Source: Nilaparvata lugens (Eukaryota; Arthropoda; Insecta; Hemiptera; Delphacidae). Taken from it: a stretch of 64,000 nucleotides of DNA. Below are positions 21,758 to 31,774 of this stretch, in pieces. The notes below the pieces were generated by a model. It was not told the origin of the DNA, searched no databases, and saw nothing but the letters and a program-made list of their open reading frames with translations. The stretch covers positions 3,398,509 through 3,462,508 of the forward strand of contig NC_052507.1 in NCBI RefSeq assembly GCF_014356525.2, written 5' to 3'. The position numbers were made by a program, and so were the translations under genes. Every line of letters starts with the position of its first letter. Position 1 is the stretch's first letter.

Positions 21758-22241
21758 CCTTCCGGTAGTCGCGCCCTTCTCAGTCACACGAGCAGTCGCG
21801 TGTTGTATTTTCTACAACATACAATTTTCAAGGGTTATGTATTCTGTTTACTGTCAAAACATATTTATTAATTGTAAAATTACTTTTTCCATCTTCTTGG
21901 ATTACTTGAAATTACTTTATGAACATTTGGATGATTACCAATTCATAGCCCAATAAGGTACATAGAGCAAAGCCATCAATTCTGTGTTATTGGTTCAATT
22001 TCAGTCCCCATATACAGTCTTTCCCTATGTTATGCACAGTGCGACTTATGCACTTTCGCGACTAAATGGCACCTAAAGACTGAACCATTGCTCGATTGAT
22101 ACTGCAACTCAGTTGAGTGATGGGGGGAAAGTTTTGGAATGCATAGGTGACTTATTCATTGACACCACCTTATTCAATAGTTTTGTGCAGCAAAAAAACT
22201 GACACTGTTGTACTTTTTACAACAGCACGACTGCCGGAAGG
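21758..22241. mobile_element. piggyBac-like MITE, full length
   Basis: A 484-bp element with inverted ends CCTTCCGGTAGTCGC and GCGACTGCCGGAAGG (one substitution in this copy). The right flank is TTAA. The left flank is TTGA, a likely mutated TTAA. The short relative at 48060-48173 has perfect TTAA on both sides. No transposase ORF. Confidence 0.75.
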
Positions 22242-22361
22242 TTAAAGAATATCATCCATCTTGAATCTCAATCTTGTAATCTGTTGGGGGACCCGGCATT
22301 TCTTTTACCATAGAGATGTCAAGTTTTCTGAAAACTGAGAAAAAAATCAATCTCAAATCTT

Positions 22362-22508
22362 AGTGCCGGTTGCACAAAAGCCGGTTAAATCTTAACCGTG
22401 ATTAATTCCACGAAACCCAATCAGAAAAGCAGTCTTTTCAAAAAATCCTACCCTGATTGGTTCTCATGAAATTAATTGCAGTTAACCGGGTTAATTGTGC
22501 AGCCGGGT
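22362..22508. mobile_element. Foldback MITE 'GCCGGTTGCACAA' family
   Basis: Starts 'GTGCCGGTTGCACAAAAGCC' and ends 'GTGCAGCCGGGTC', with internal CCAATCAGAA and CTGATTGG arms. More diverged than the copy at 15014. Confidence 0.8.
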
Positions 22509-22826
22509 CTTAATCTTATAATTTGCATTTTTTTAGAAATAAATATCTTTATGTCTGTCTGTGATCTGTGGGGGGGGGGGCAGCCATTATCTTGTATCAA
22601 ATACTTCTTAATTTTCTGAAATCTAAGGATAAAAATTGATCCTCAATCGTCGACCGTTATTATCTACAATCGTTACTATCTAAATCGTATGTTACTAAAT
22701 CTATTGTAAATCTCATCTATGTTACTATCTAAATCTTACTGTTACTATCACAGTACTTCTAAGTTTCCTGGAATCTAAGGATAAAAATTTATCTTAAATC
22801 GTCGACTTTTTCCACTTTGTTGGCAG

Positions 22827-23069
22827 ATCTCCGAGGAAGACCTTCCCCCGAGCTATGAGCAAGCCATGCATTCGAGTGCACCTCGATACTCCACGCTTTT
22901 CCTCGATGCGGGCTGTGAGGTTCACGAACAACTGCTCCGTTGCCAAGACATCGAGCCTCAGCCCACCATCATACCCATTAACCAAACCATACCCAGAAAT
23001 AATACCCAAACCATACCCAACCATAATACCCAAACCTCACCCCATCAACCAATTCATATCCAGAAATAA
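22827..23069 (+). CDS. Small membrane protein with PPSY motif, exon 3 (C-terminal tail)
   Basis: The acceptor TTGTTGGCAG precedes 22827. The exon continues exon 2 in phase 0 and encodes 'ISEEDLPPSYEQAM' followed by about 65 more residues, ending at TAA 23067-23069. The PPSY motif is a canonical PPxY ligand for WW domains of NEDD4-family ubiquitin ligases, a role suggested by family knowledge only. Total predicted protein is 166 residues (39+47+80). The last 30 or so residues lie in the minisatellite that starts near 22970. A run of four C at 23040-23043, where sister units have three, shifts the frame. Without it the frame stays open through Asn-Thr-Gln-rich repeats to 23391, so the true C-terminus is uncertain. 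Confidence 0.75.
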   Translation: MSEEDLPPSYEQAMHSSAPRYSTLFLDAGCEVHEQLLRCQDIEPQPTIIPINQTIPRNNTQTIPNHNTQTSPHQPIHIQK

Positions 23070-23345
23070 CACCCAAGACATACCTATCCATAATACCCAA
23101 ACCTCACCCATCAACCAAATCATACCCAGAAATAATACCCAAACCATACCCAATCATAATACCCAAACCTCACCCATCAACCAAATTATACCCAGAAATA
23201 ATACCCAAACCATACCCAACTATAATACCCAAACCATAGCCAACTATAATACCCAAACCATACCTAACCATAATACCCAAACCTCACCCATCAACCGAAT
23301 CATACCCATTCATAGAATCCAAACCATACCCAACCATAATACCCA
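22970..23345 (+). repeat. Minisatellite in the 3' end of the PPSY gene
   Basis: Repeats of 'AATACCCAAACCATACCC' type units (about 24 bp), organised into about 66-bp higher-order units marked by 'ACCTCACCCATCAACC' near 23035, 23101, 23168 and 23281. One plus-strand frame stays open through the whole tract, consistent with past or present coding use. Confidence 0.9.
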
Positions 23346-23499
23346 TGACAGGGAGGTGACTCACACCTACACACCCCACGAGGACAAATAGTTGGGTGGT
23401 GTGGAGTAATCGGATAGCACACATGTGACCTGAATGGAATAATCCTGCTACGATGAAGTGTTTCAGGTGAAGAGGAATATTAGTTATAATTATTAGTTT

Positions 23500-24400
23500 A
23501 TTGATAGGAAAAAAACATGTACATAACTGTTTCTTACTACTTACTTACTCCCTGAGCCATCTACATCTAAGGCCCTTTACACACTGGGCCACAATGGAAG
23601 CGCTTCCACGGAAGCGCCACCATCAAAATTTGATAGCATTGGACACTACAGCCACCACCACGCAGCCACCGATTGACTCATCACTCCAGTTCACTAGTTA
23701 ACTCAAAATCAGTTGAAGAATGAACGTGGAAGAAGCAGGACTATTGGCATAAAATGTTGAATAATATAATGAATAATGCTCAAGAAAAGTGGCTATATAA
23801 CTCACCAAATTCATCTTGTTCATTTTCTGTGAGGTTATATTTTGCAATGAAAAGATTTACCAGCTCCCTCCAAGAATTTTTCTTTACATCCGATCTGCAT
23901 ATAATTTTGAAGACATGTCCCATATGATATAGCTGGTCTGCTTTCAACTTCAAGAATGGACCTTTCTGTATCAATTGTTCACTAATCATTACGACGACTT
24001 CAACAGACAACTGTACTGAACTTGATTTGATTTGAAACTAAACTGGAGATGATTTTCTGGTGGCTGGTGGCTCTAGTGTGCAATGACAGATAATATTCAA
24101 TAGTATGACGTGGTGGCGCGACAGTCTGGTGGCGACACAAAATCGGCGGCTCGAGCCACCACACTTGGCTGGTGGCTCTAGTGTGCAGTAACAGTTAAGA
24201 AACAATGCTACCACGTGGTGGCGCTTCCGTGGAAGCGCTTCCATTGTGACCCAGTGTGCAAAAGGTCTAAGTCGATGTTTGGCTGCACCAACAAACTGTC
24301 TCCACGTAGTTTGCTCCTCAGCATCTTTCTCTGTCGCTCCAAGCTTCTCCATCTTGTTTAGTCCTCTTGTTTGTTTCGAAAACTCTATCGAGCTTTATCG
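23500..24400 (-). pseudogene. LINE C-terminal fragment split by a Harbinger-like element
   Basis: On the minus strand, 24275-24352 reads through 'EKDAEEQTTWRQFVGAA', resembling the Trp-Arg C-terminal region of RTE/CR1-type LINE proteins. The sequence resumes on the far side of the element at 23571-24267. Only this short piece is recognisable. Confidence 0.5.
23571..24267. mobile_element. PIF/Harbinger-like element with TAA TSD
   Basis: A 697-bp element flanked by TAA (23568-23570, 24268-24270). Its roughly 50-bp inverted ends start GGCCCTTTACACACTGGG on the left, matching the complement of 'CCCAGTGTGCAAAAGGTC' on the right. The 3-bp TWA duplication is diagnostic of PIF/Harbinger. A 76-codon minus-strand ORF (23780-24010) with a 'SWRELVNLFIAKYN' segment could be a remnant of the MADF/Myb-like accessory protein, but this is weak. 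Internal GTGGTGGC repeats form secondary hairpins. Confidence 0.8.
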
Positions 24401-24659
24401 AGAACAAATGAACAGAAAATGTTCAAATTTAGTACAGAAGCCAAGCTAGGGTGTAATAATGTTGTGTTAGAAGGAACTAATCAGCTGTGCTAATAGAGAA
24501 GTTGTGTTTCTTTTCTGGCTCAAAATTTTGCAAAATTACTCAAAAATTTCTAATTTGTTGAGTGAAATATTTTTGTTTTTATTCAGTTTTTAAATATCAA
24601 AATTCAAAATTTTTAGTTTAGTCATTAGTTTTGAAGTGGAAATTGGACTTTTTGAAGTG

Positions 24660-24815
24660 AAAGTGAAATCTTAACCTTATTCTTTTTTGAAACTCTTATT
24701 TCTAAAAATTTGGGAGGAGACAGTTTTGGGCTATGCCTGTTGTCTTTTCCCAATCATATTATATTTATTATAATTATGATCTGTAATTGTCAATGAGATA
24801 AATAAAAAAAAAATT
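24660..24815 (+). repeat. LINE-like 3' tail
   Basis: 'GACAGTTTTGGGCTATGCCT' with complementary GTTGTC, then an AATAAA-rich end. Related tails are at 25505-25590, 33270-33545 (reverse), 33930-34250, 42360-42450 and 43480-43570. Confidence 0.55.
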
Positions 24816-24829
24816 GAAATAACGCCAAA

Positions 24830-25160
24830 GATACGCCCAAAATTTAGCTGAGCGTTTTCTCAGTTCTTTCATCAAGTAATAGACAGAAAATGTTCTAATT
24901 TGGTACAGAGGTTTAGCTAGGTTCGAAAAATTATGTGATGAGGTGACTTTAATATTTCATCAAAGATACGCCCAAAATCAGCGTTTTTTCAGTACTTTGA
25001 CTTTCTGATGGAATGAAGCATGCCCAAATGAAAATTAAGGCGAGCGAAGCGAGCCCGCTGATCTCATTTTTGGACGATCGAGTCATGGGTCCAGGGAGCG
25101 GTGCCCCCTACCTAGATGGATATGGCAAGCGAAGCGAGCCTGACGGCTAGTCTATACATA
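24830..25160 (-). repeat. Fragment of the GC-hairpin-headed repeat, reverse
   Basis: Reverse complement of the 8450-8690 region: 'AAAGATACGCCCAAAAT' units, then 'GCGAGCGAAGCGAGCC' and a terminal GACGGCTAG near 25150. Confidence 0.75.
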
Positions 25161-25896
25161 GTTTCCAATTTCTCACACTTCATTTTCTCAGTATATTGGC
25201 TAATAATATTGGAGTTTGAAGGGATTGAATAGAATCTATCGGTTAAGAGAAGACACTTAAAATGAAAATTAGAATTAAATTTTAGTAGGCTACAGTAGAG
25301 AATGAATTTATCACAAATCTTTTCATATTTGCAGTGGACCGACTCTCTAAAGCCATGTTCTTACCACAGTTGTCAACTGAGACTTCGACAATTTGTTGCC
25401 AATTTCTTGAAAAACACAACAATTTCTTGAATTTTTTCTACAGGAAAAAACGACAACTTTTATGGAGAGAGCTATTATTTGTGAAGAACATTTTGTTGAC
25501 AAATCTGGAATAGCCTGTTGTCTTCTCCCAATCATATTATATTGTAATTATGATTTGTAATTGTCAATGAAGTAAATAAATAAATAAATAACCGTGGCTT
25601 AGGGTACAACAGAACGATCAACTGGTCAATGTTTGGCTTTCAGTTTAGGTCGTTCTCGCGATTGACCTTCATGTAGGAACTGCTTACAGCGACTTACGCG
25701 CGTCTCTCAAACAAGTATTAGCCAAGTACATTGATCGAGATGAGAACCGAAGCTTGCCACATTCCATTGTTGTCGGCTAGAGCTTGGCTAGTTCGTTAAG
25801 TCTCTAGTTCGCGAACCGGAAACGCGCGACCTGCGAACATATTGCGAACTTCTCGCGTTCCGTTTGTGTGACGCGCCGCGCGTAAGTCTGTAAGTC
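25161..25896. other. Unassigned sequence, GC-richer at 25590-25896
   Basis: A LINE-like tail ends near 25590. The following 300 bp is CpG-richer ('GACGCGCCGCGCGTAAG' at 25870), with no protein I can recognise. Confidence 0.4.
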
Positions 25897-25899
25897 TAA

Positions 25900-26125
25900 A
25901 GCTGCGTACACATATTCGTGCTTCCAACCTGCACCGAACACGCTCCTTCCTCATACCACCATCGAACCACAGTCGCACCGCCCACGCACCCATCATGAAC
26001 GTTACGGGAGATGTTAGATCTTCTCGCGTTCCACGGTCGAACCATTGTTGCTCGCCGGTCGATCATCAATCGCTCTGCTGGAGTGACGTTCGGTTGCAGA
26101 GCAGAGCGACAGTCTGTACGCACCT
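25900..26125. mobile_element. Harbinger-like MITE, copy 1 (TAA TSD)
   Basis: The element runs from AGCTGCGTACACATATTCG to its imperfect inverse 'CAGTCTGTACGCACCT', flanked by exact TAA (25897-25899, 26126-26128). The body is unusually GC-rich. A second copy is at 31538-31774 and a truncated reverse copy ends at the N gap (35718-35793). Confidence 0.85.
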
Positions 26126-26215
26126 TAACAAATCGTGAAGCATGGAAGTGAACAGTACGGTCTCGATTTCGGTTCAGTAGGATGACATTCGAATTTTTTC
26201 AGGAATTCTATTATT

Positions 26216-26540
26216 TAATTGATTGATTGATTGATTGATTGAGTACTTTATTCATGTAGATTACAATATACTGGCTTATACACTTATATACAATTGCTTA
26301 CAATACAGCAAAATTTTAGATAAATTTACATAATATAGACTAAGAAAATAATTATTGAACTGTATATGATATGAAAAAGTAATTTGTAATATAATAACTA
26401 TAGATATTATATTGTTATGCATCTACATAAATTGGCGGAGCTTTGGACATATCAATGTCCATTCTTCGGAAAGAATATTAAAAATATCCTCCCCACTAAC
26501 TCTCTACCAAATGTGATACGGAAGAACGTATAAAAATGTG
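26216..26540 (-). repeat. Non-LTR or SINE 3' end, reverse, with TCAA tail
   Basis: Reading the minus strand, an AATAAAGTACTCAATC end is followed by tandem TCAA units (26218-26242). The upstream part includes 'GAAGAATGGACATTGATATG'. The simple-repeat tail is typical of a non-LTR 3' end. Confidence 0.55.
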
Positions 26541-26680
26541 TGTAGTTTAAAGGACTAGAATAAAGCTACTCTACTGACGTTCAACTGTGTGCTTGTGTAA
26601 TAGTAAGTGCTCTGTGTTAAATAAATTGAATATCTATCTATCTAACTACTATAATAATTCATATTTTATCTCTGTTCTAG

Positions 26681-26935
26681 GTGGCCAAGAGAAATAAATC
26701 TACCTCTGTGTCAACAACTTTTGCATGGGGACTCGAATAGTGGTGACTGACTATTGTCAATCTCCATCTATGTTAAGGACTTTCGCATCGGGACTTAATA
26801 TTAGTGATGACTGATTATATCATTCATTATTCTCATCAAAGAACTGTGATACCGTAATCGTTGATAGTACACCAGCGCAATAATGTACTTCCATATGATA
26901 ATCTATAATACAATAAAGAAAAAGAGTTCATACAT
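26681..26935 (+). other. Possible 3'-terminal exon of unknown gene
   Basis: A good acceptor ('ATCTCTGTTCTAG') is followed in one frame by 19 codons to TAG (26738-26740), then an AATAAA at 26912-26917. This could be an alternative last exon of the PPSY gene, a 3'-UTR exon, or chance. No homology is recognised. Confidence 0.25.
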
Positions 26936-26936
26936 G

Positions 26937-28170
26937 TACGGGATAGGAAATTCACGAATGACGCATCATCACGTCTGAACTACTGGACTGATTAACTTGA
27001 AATTTTGCATAGAGATTCTTAATTTCCCAAGGATGGCTATAGGCCAGTTTTAAATTCTTCAGGATTTCAGTAGGTCAAATTTTCAGTTTGTCAAGTTTTA
27101 AATCAGGCTTCGTCTCAACTTGAATGAAAAAGAATAAGAAACTGTCAAAAACCACAGATTTATTGATACTTAGAAAGACCGGTTTCGGTTATTACACCAT
27201 TGTCAATCTCTGATTGTTTATCAGAGATTGATTATACTCTGATTGTTTTCTCTTATTGATACTTAGAAAGACCGGTTTCGGTTATTACACCATTGTCAAT
27301 CTCTGATTGTTTATCAGAGATTGATTATATTCTGATTGTTTTCTCTTATTGATACTTAGAATGACCGGTTTCGGTTATTACACCATTGTCAATCTCTGAT
27401 TGTTTATCAGAGATTGATTATATTCTGATTGTTTTCTCTTATTGATACTTAGAAAGATCGGTTTCGGTTATTACACCATTGTCAATCTCTGATTGTTTAT
27501 CAGAGATTGATTATACTCTGATTGTTTTCTCTTATTGATACTTAGAAAGACCGGTTTCGGTTATTACACCATTGTCAATCTCTGATTGTTTATCAGAGAT
27601 TGATTATACTCTGATTGTTTTCTCTTATTGATACTTAGAAAGACCGGTTTCGGTTATTACACCATTGTCAATCTCCGATTGTTTATCACAGATTGATTAT
27701 ATACTCTGATTGTTTCTCTGATAAACAATCAGAGATTGTCAATGGTGTAATAACCGAAACCGGTCTTTCTAAGTATCAATAAATCTGTGGTTTTTTTGAC
27801 AATTTCTTAGTCTTTTTCATTCAATATGAATAATTACCACAATATCAACTTCTCAACTACACAAAAAACACGTCTCAACTACTCAACTGATTAAATTGAA
27901 ATTTTACTGATATATTCTTAATTTCCCAAGGATGGTTATAGGCCTGTTTTAAATTCTTCAGGATTTCAGTAGGTCAAATTTTCAGTTTGACATGTTTTAA
28001 GTCAGGTCTCGTCTCAACTACTCAACTGGTTAAATTGAAATTTTACTGATATATTTCTAATTTATCGAGGATGGTTATAGACCTGTTTTAAATTCTTCAG
28101 GATTTCAGTAGATCAAGTTTTCAGTTTATCAAGTTTGAATTTAGACCCTTGCGGAGCACGCTAGTATATA
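26937..28170 (-). repeat. Non-LTR-like module, reverse copies flanking a foldback array
   Basis: 'TACGGGATAGGAAATTCACG' to about 27118 and two more reverse units at 27870-28170 belong to the family at 15369-16030. The 93-bp array at 27124-27797 sits between them, apparently inserted into this element. Confidence 0.65.
27124..27797. repeat. 93-bp tandem array (six units) closed by an inverted unit
   Basis: The motif ACCGGTTTCGGTTATTACAC starts at 27178, 27271, 27364, 27457 (one substitution), 27550 and 27643, exactly 93 bp apart. An inverted copy ('AATAACCGAAACCGGTC') at about 27748-27764 closes the structure. It is an amplified form of the simple foldback at 8098-8270. Confidence 0.95.
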
Positions 28171-28511
28171 CTATTAATTTTTATAGTATTTATACATTTC
28201 AAGAAGATACTACAGTCTTAATAATATAAGAGCAATAAAATTCTCCAGATATCAATATCTTTCTTGAACATTAACAAACATTTAAAGACAATTGAAGAGT
28301 GACTAGTCTGTTGTGAACAAGTACATGTTCTTCATTGATATATAGATGTTTAAACAATAATATTTCCTTGATATCATTATTCGTTATTCATTATTCATTT
28401 CAATTATTTATTTATTCAATGATACACAAAACACAATACATTAAAATGAGTGGAGAAGGACCAAAAACTGCCTAATACTGTTCCTTCCCATAATTTTGTT
28501 TCATACACTTA
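28171..28511. other. Unassigned AT-rich spacer
   Basis: AT-rich, with a reversed LINE-like tail ('GAAGGACCAAAAACTGCC') near 28455-28500. No gene seen. Confidence 0.4.
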
Positions 28512-28610
28512 GGCCCGGTTGCACAAAAGCCGGTTAAATTTTAATTGTGATAAACTTTACCAGAACCAATCACGGTTAAAATTTAACCGGCTCTTGTGCA
28601 ACCGACACTA
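28512..28610. mobile_element. Foldback MITE 'GCCGGTTGCACAA' family, short copy
   Basis: 'GCCCGGTTGCACAAAAGCCG' to 'CGGCTCTTGTGCAACCG', with most of the central arm deleted. Confidence 0.8.
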
Positions 28611-28947
28611 ATTATCATTCACGAACATCAAAAAAACTACAAAGACAAACGGAAAGTGATCAGACAGTTTGTGAAGTTATCATTGGAACAGAATAAACTC
28701 TCCATCTTTATAAAAATAACTTGAAAGAGTGTTTGTTACCTTAACAGGAGGCTGTGATTGTCATAGAGTGAGATGGTGTTAAGTGATTTTCGCACGGAAA
28801 ACTTGTTTTATTTATGAAGAAATGTGGTTCACCTTCGCATATATATTCATCCAAATTCACATACTATTTTCATGCACTTCATATCATGTTATTCATTTAT
28901 AACGTTCACGATTCTTAACATAATCGTACAGTTCACTGATTAAGGAG

Positions 28948-29049
28948 AGACCATATTGGGCGTTTTTCAGGCGCCAGACCATCGGAGAGCTTCCTACCCA
29001 GCCAACTCTGAAAACGCCGTCTGAAAATGCCTGAAAAACGTCTAATGTG
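28948..29049. mobile_element. Short foldback element
   Basis: 'TTGGGCGTTTTTCAGGC' near 28955 is mirrored by 'GCCTGAAAAACGTCTAA' near 29027. About 100 bp, no visible TSD. Confidence 0.5.
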
Positions 29050-29187
29050 GCTTCGCTGAGATAGTTTATCCTTGTATAGATGTTTATGTTTATGAATTTA
29101 TTCTTAAAAAACTCAATAATATAATTAATCTATATTGTATAATAATTCATTATTTATTTTAATAATTTATTCACAATTATTATTCAT

Positions 29188-29348
29188 AGCCCCGTTGAAC
29201 AACAGCCGGTTAAATTTCAACCGTGATTAATTCCACGAGAACCAATCAGAGAAAGCGTTTTTGAAAAGAGATTTTTGAAAGACTCTGATTGGTTCTCCTG
29301 GAATTAATCACTGTTAAAATTCAACCGGCTGTTGTGCAACCGGCACTG
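29188..29348. mobile_element. Foldback MITE 'GCCGGTTGCACAA' family
   Basis: Starts 'CCCCGTTGAACAACAGCCGG' and ends 'CCGGCTGTTGTGCAACCGGC', with long CCAATCAGAG/CTCTGATTGG arms. Confidence 0.9.
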
Positions 29349-29489
29349 AGTGTGTAAAAATGAAATATATGAGTTTCAAATGAATTTTGGTCTGATTTCA
29401 CTTCTGGACTGGCTCAATCAATTTATATTTGAGACTTTATGTGATTATAGATTATGATTATTTATTTATGATATTTTGAATGAAAAATA

Positions 29490-29650
29490 CTGAGAATTGT
29501 CAAAAAACCACTGATTATTGATAATTAGAAAGACCGGTTTCGGTTATTACACCATTGTCAATCTCTGATAAACTCTTATCAATTTTTTTGACAATTTCTC
29601 AGTCTTTTTCATTCAATATGAATAATTACCACAATATCAACTTCTCAACT
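29490..29650. mobile_element. Fragment of the ACCGGTTTCGG foldback family
   Basis: One arm (29490-29575) matches 8100-8170. The opposite arm is deleted except for 'TTTTTGACAATTTCTCAG' near 29585. Confidence 0.75.
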
Positions 29651-30453
29651 ACGCAAAAACTTTATGATATTTATCCATGTGAAATGATATTGATGAAAGT
29701 TATGACCTATAGATGCTTTCATTGCCTCTTAATTCTCGCAGAAAGATTCTCATAGAAATATTCCAAGCCCTGAAATATTTCACATTCCAAGCATTCTTGA
29801 TTCCCATGTAAAATTCCTTACCTTGATTAAATCGAAAATCTGCTGACACTTCTCTCGTAAGATTCCTATCGTAAGGCCCCTAATATACACGATATCAGTT
29901 TAACTGGAGTTTAACATAAACCAGGATCAAATCAAGGTATGGTTGCATCCATTTCAGTGTATGTTACATTCAAGTCTGTATCTGTATGCTCAATTTATTT
30001 ATTTACTTATTTATTAATTTTATTTATTCATTAAATTATTTATTCATTCATTGATAGATACACTATCATTCTCAACTATGAATGATTGTGAAAGGGACAA
30101 CAGGCTTGAAGCCCAAAACTGTTCCTCAATTCAAATGCAGTTACAAGTTACTTGTAATCACATTTCGAGTTTAATCCATCATCTAAACCAATTGTAACAC
30201 GTTTTAATAAATACCTCAAAAAGTTTATATTAATCGACCGAGCGAAATGTGGTTTGAGATTCGAGTCGACGGTTTGGCATTTCTATTTATGTTCAAATGT
30301 TTATATGTTTAAATGCTTAAATATTTATGTTTATATGTTGCGGTAATAGATTTTCATGAAATTTGACAGGTATGTTCCTTTTTAAATTGTGCGTCGACGT
30401 ATATACAAGGTTTTTGGAAATTTTGCATCTCTAGGATAATATAAAAGGAAAAA

Positions 30454-31506
<1,053 letters not shown>

Positions 31507-31537
31507 AAAAAGGAGCCTCCTTCATACGCCAATATTA

Positions 31538-31774
31538 AGCTGCGTACACATATTCGTGCTTCCAACCCGCACCGAGCACGCTCCTCCCTCGTACCGCCCT
31601 CGTACCACCATCGAACCACAGTCGCACCGCCCACGCACCCATCATGAACGTTACGGAAGATGTTAGATCTTCTCGCGTTCCCCGGTCGAACCATTGTTGC
31701 TCGCCGGTCGATCATCAATCGCTCTGCTGGAGTGACGTTCGGTTGCGGAGCAGAGCGACAGTCTGTACGCACCT
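31538..31774. mobile_element. Harbinger-like MITE, copy 2 (TTA TSD)
   Basis: A 237-bp relative of 25900-26125 with exact TTA duplication (31535-31537, 31775-31777). It differs from copy 1 by point changes and a small duplication of 'CTCGTACC' units near 31590. Confidence 0.85.

Noticed and set aside
22855..23391. 178-codon ORF as a separate gene
   Set aside because: It overlaps exon 3 of the PPSY gene in another frame and is mostly the minisatellite. It is discussed as the possible longer tail of that gene instead.
25796..26123. Minus-strand ORFs over the GC-rich Harbinger-like MITE (also 31479-31772)
   Set aside because: The frame differs in length between copies, no domain is seen, and the element has MITE structure. 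GC-rich DNA simply has few stops.
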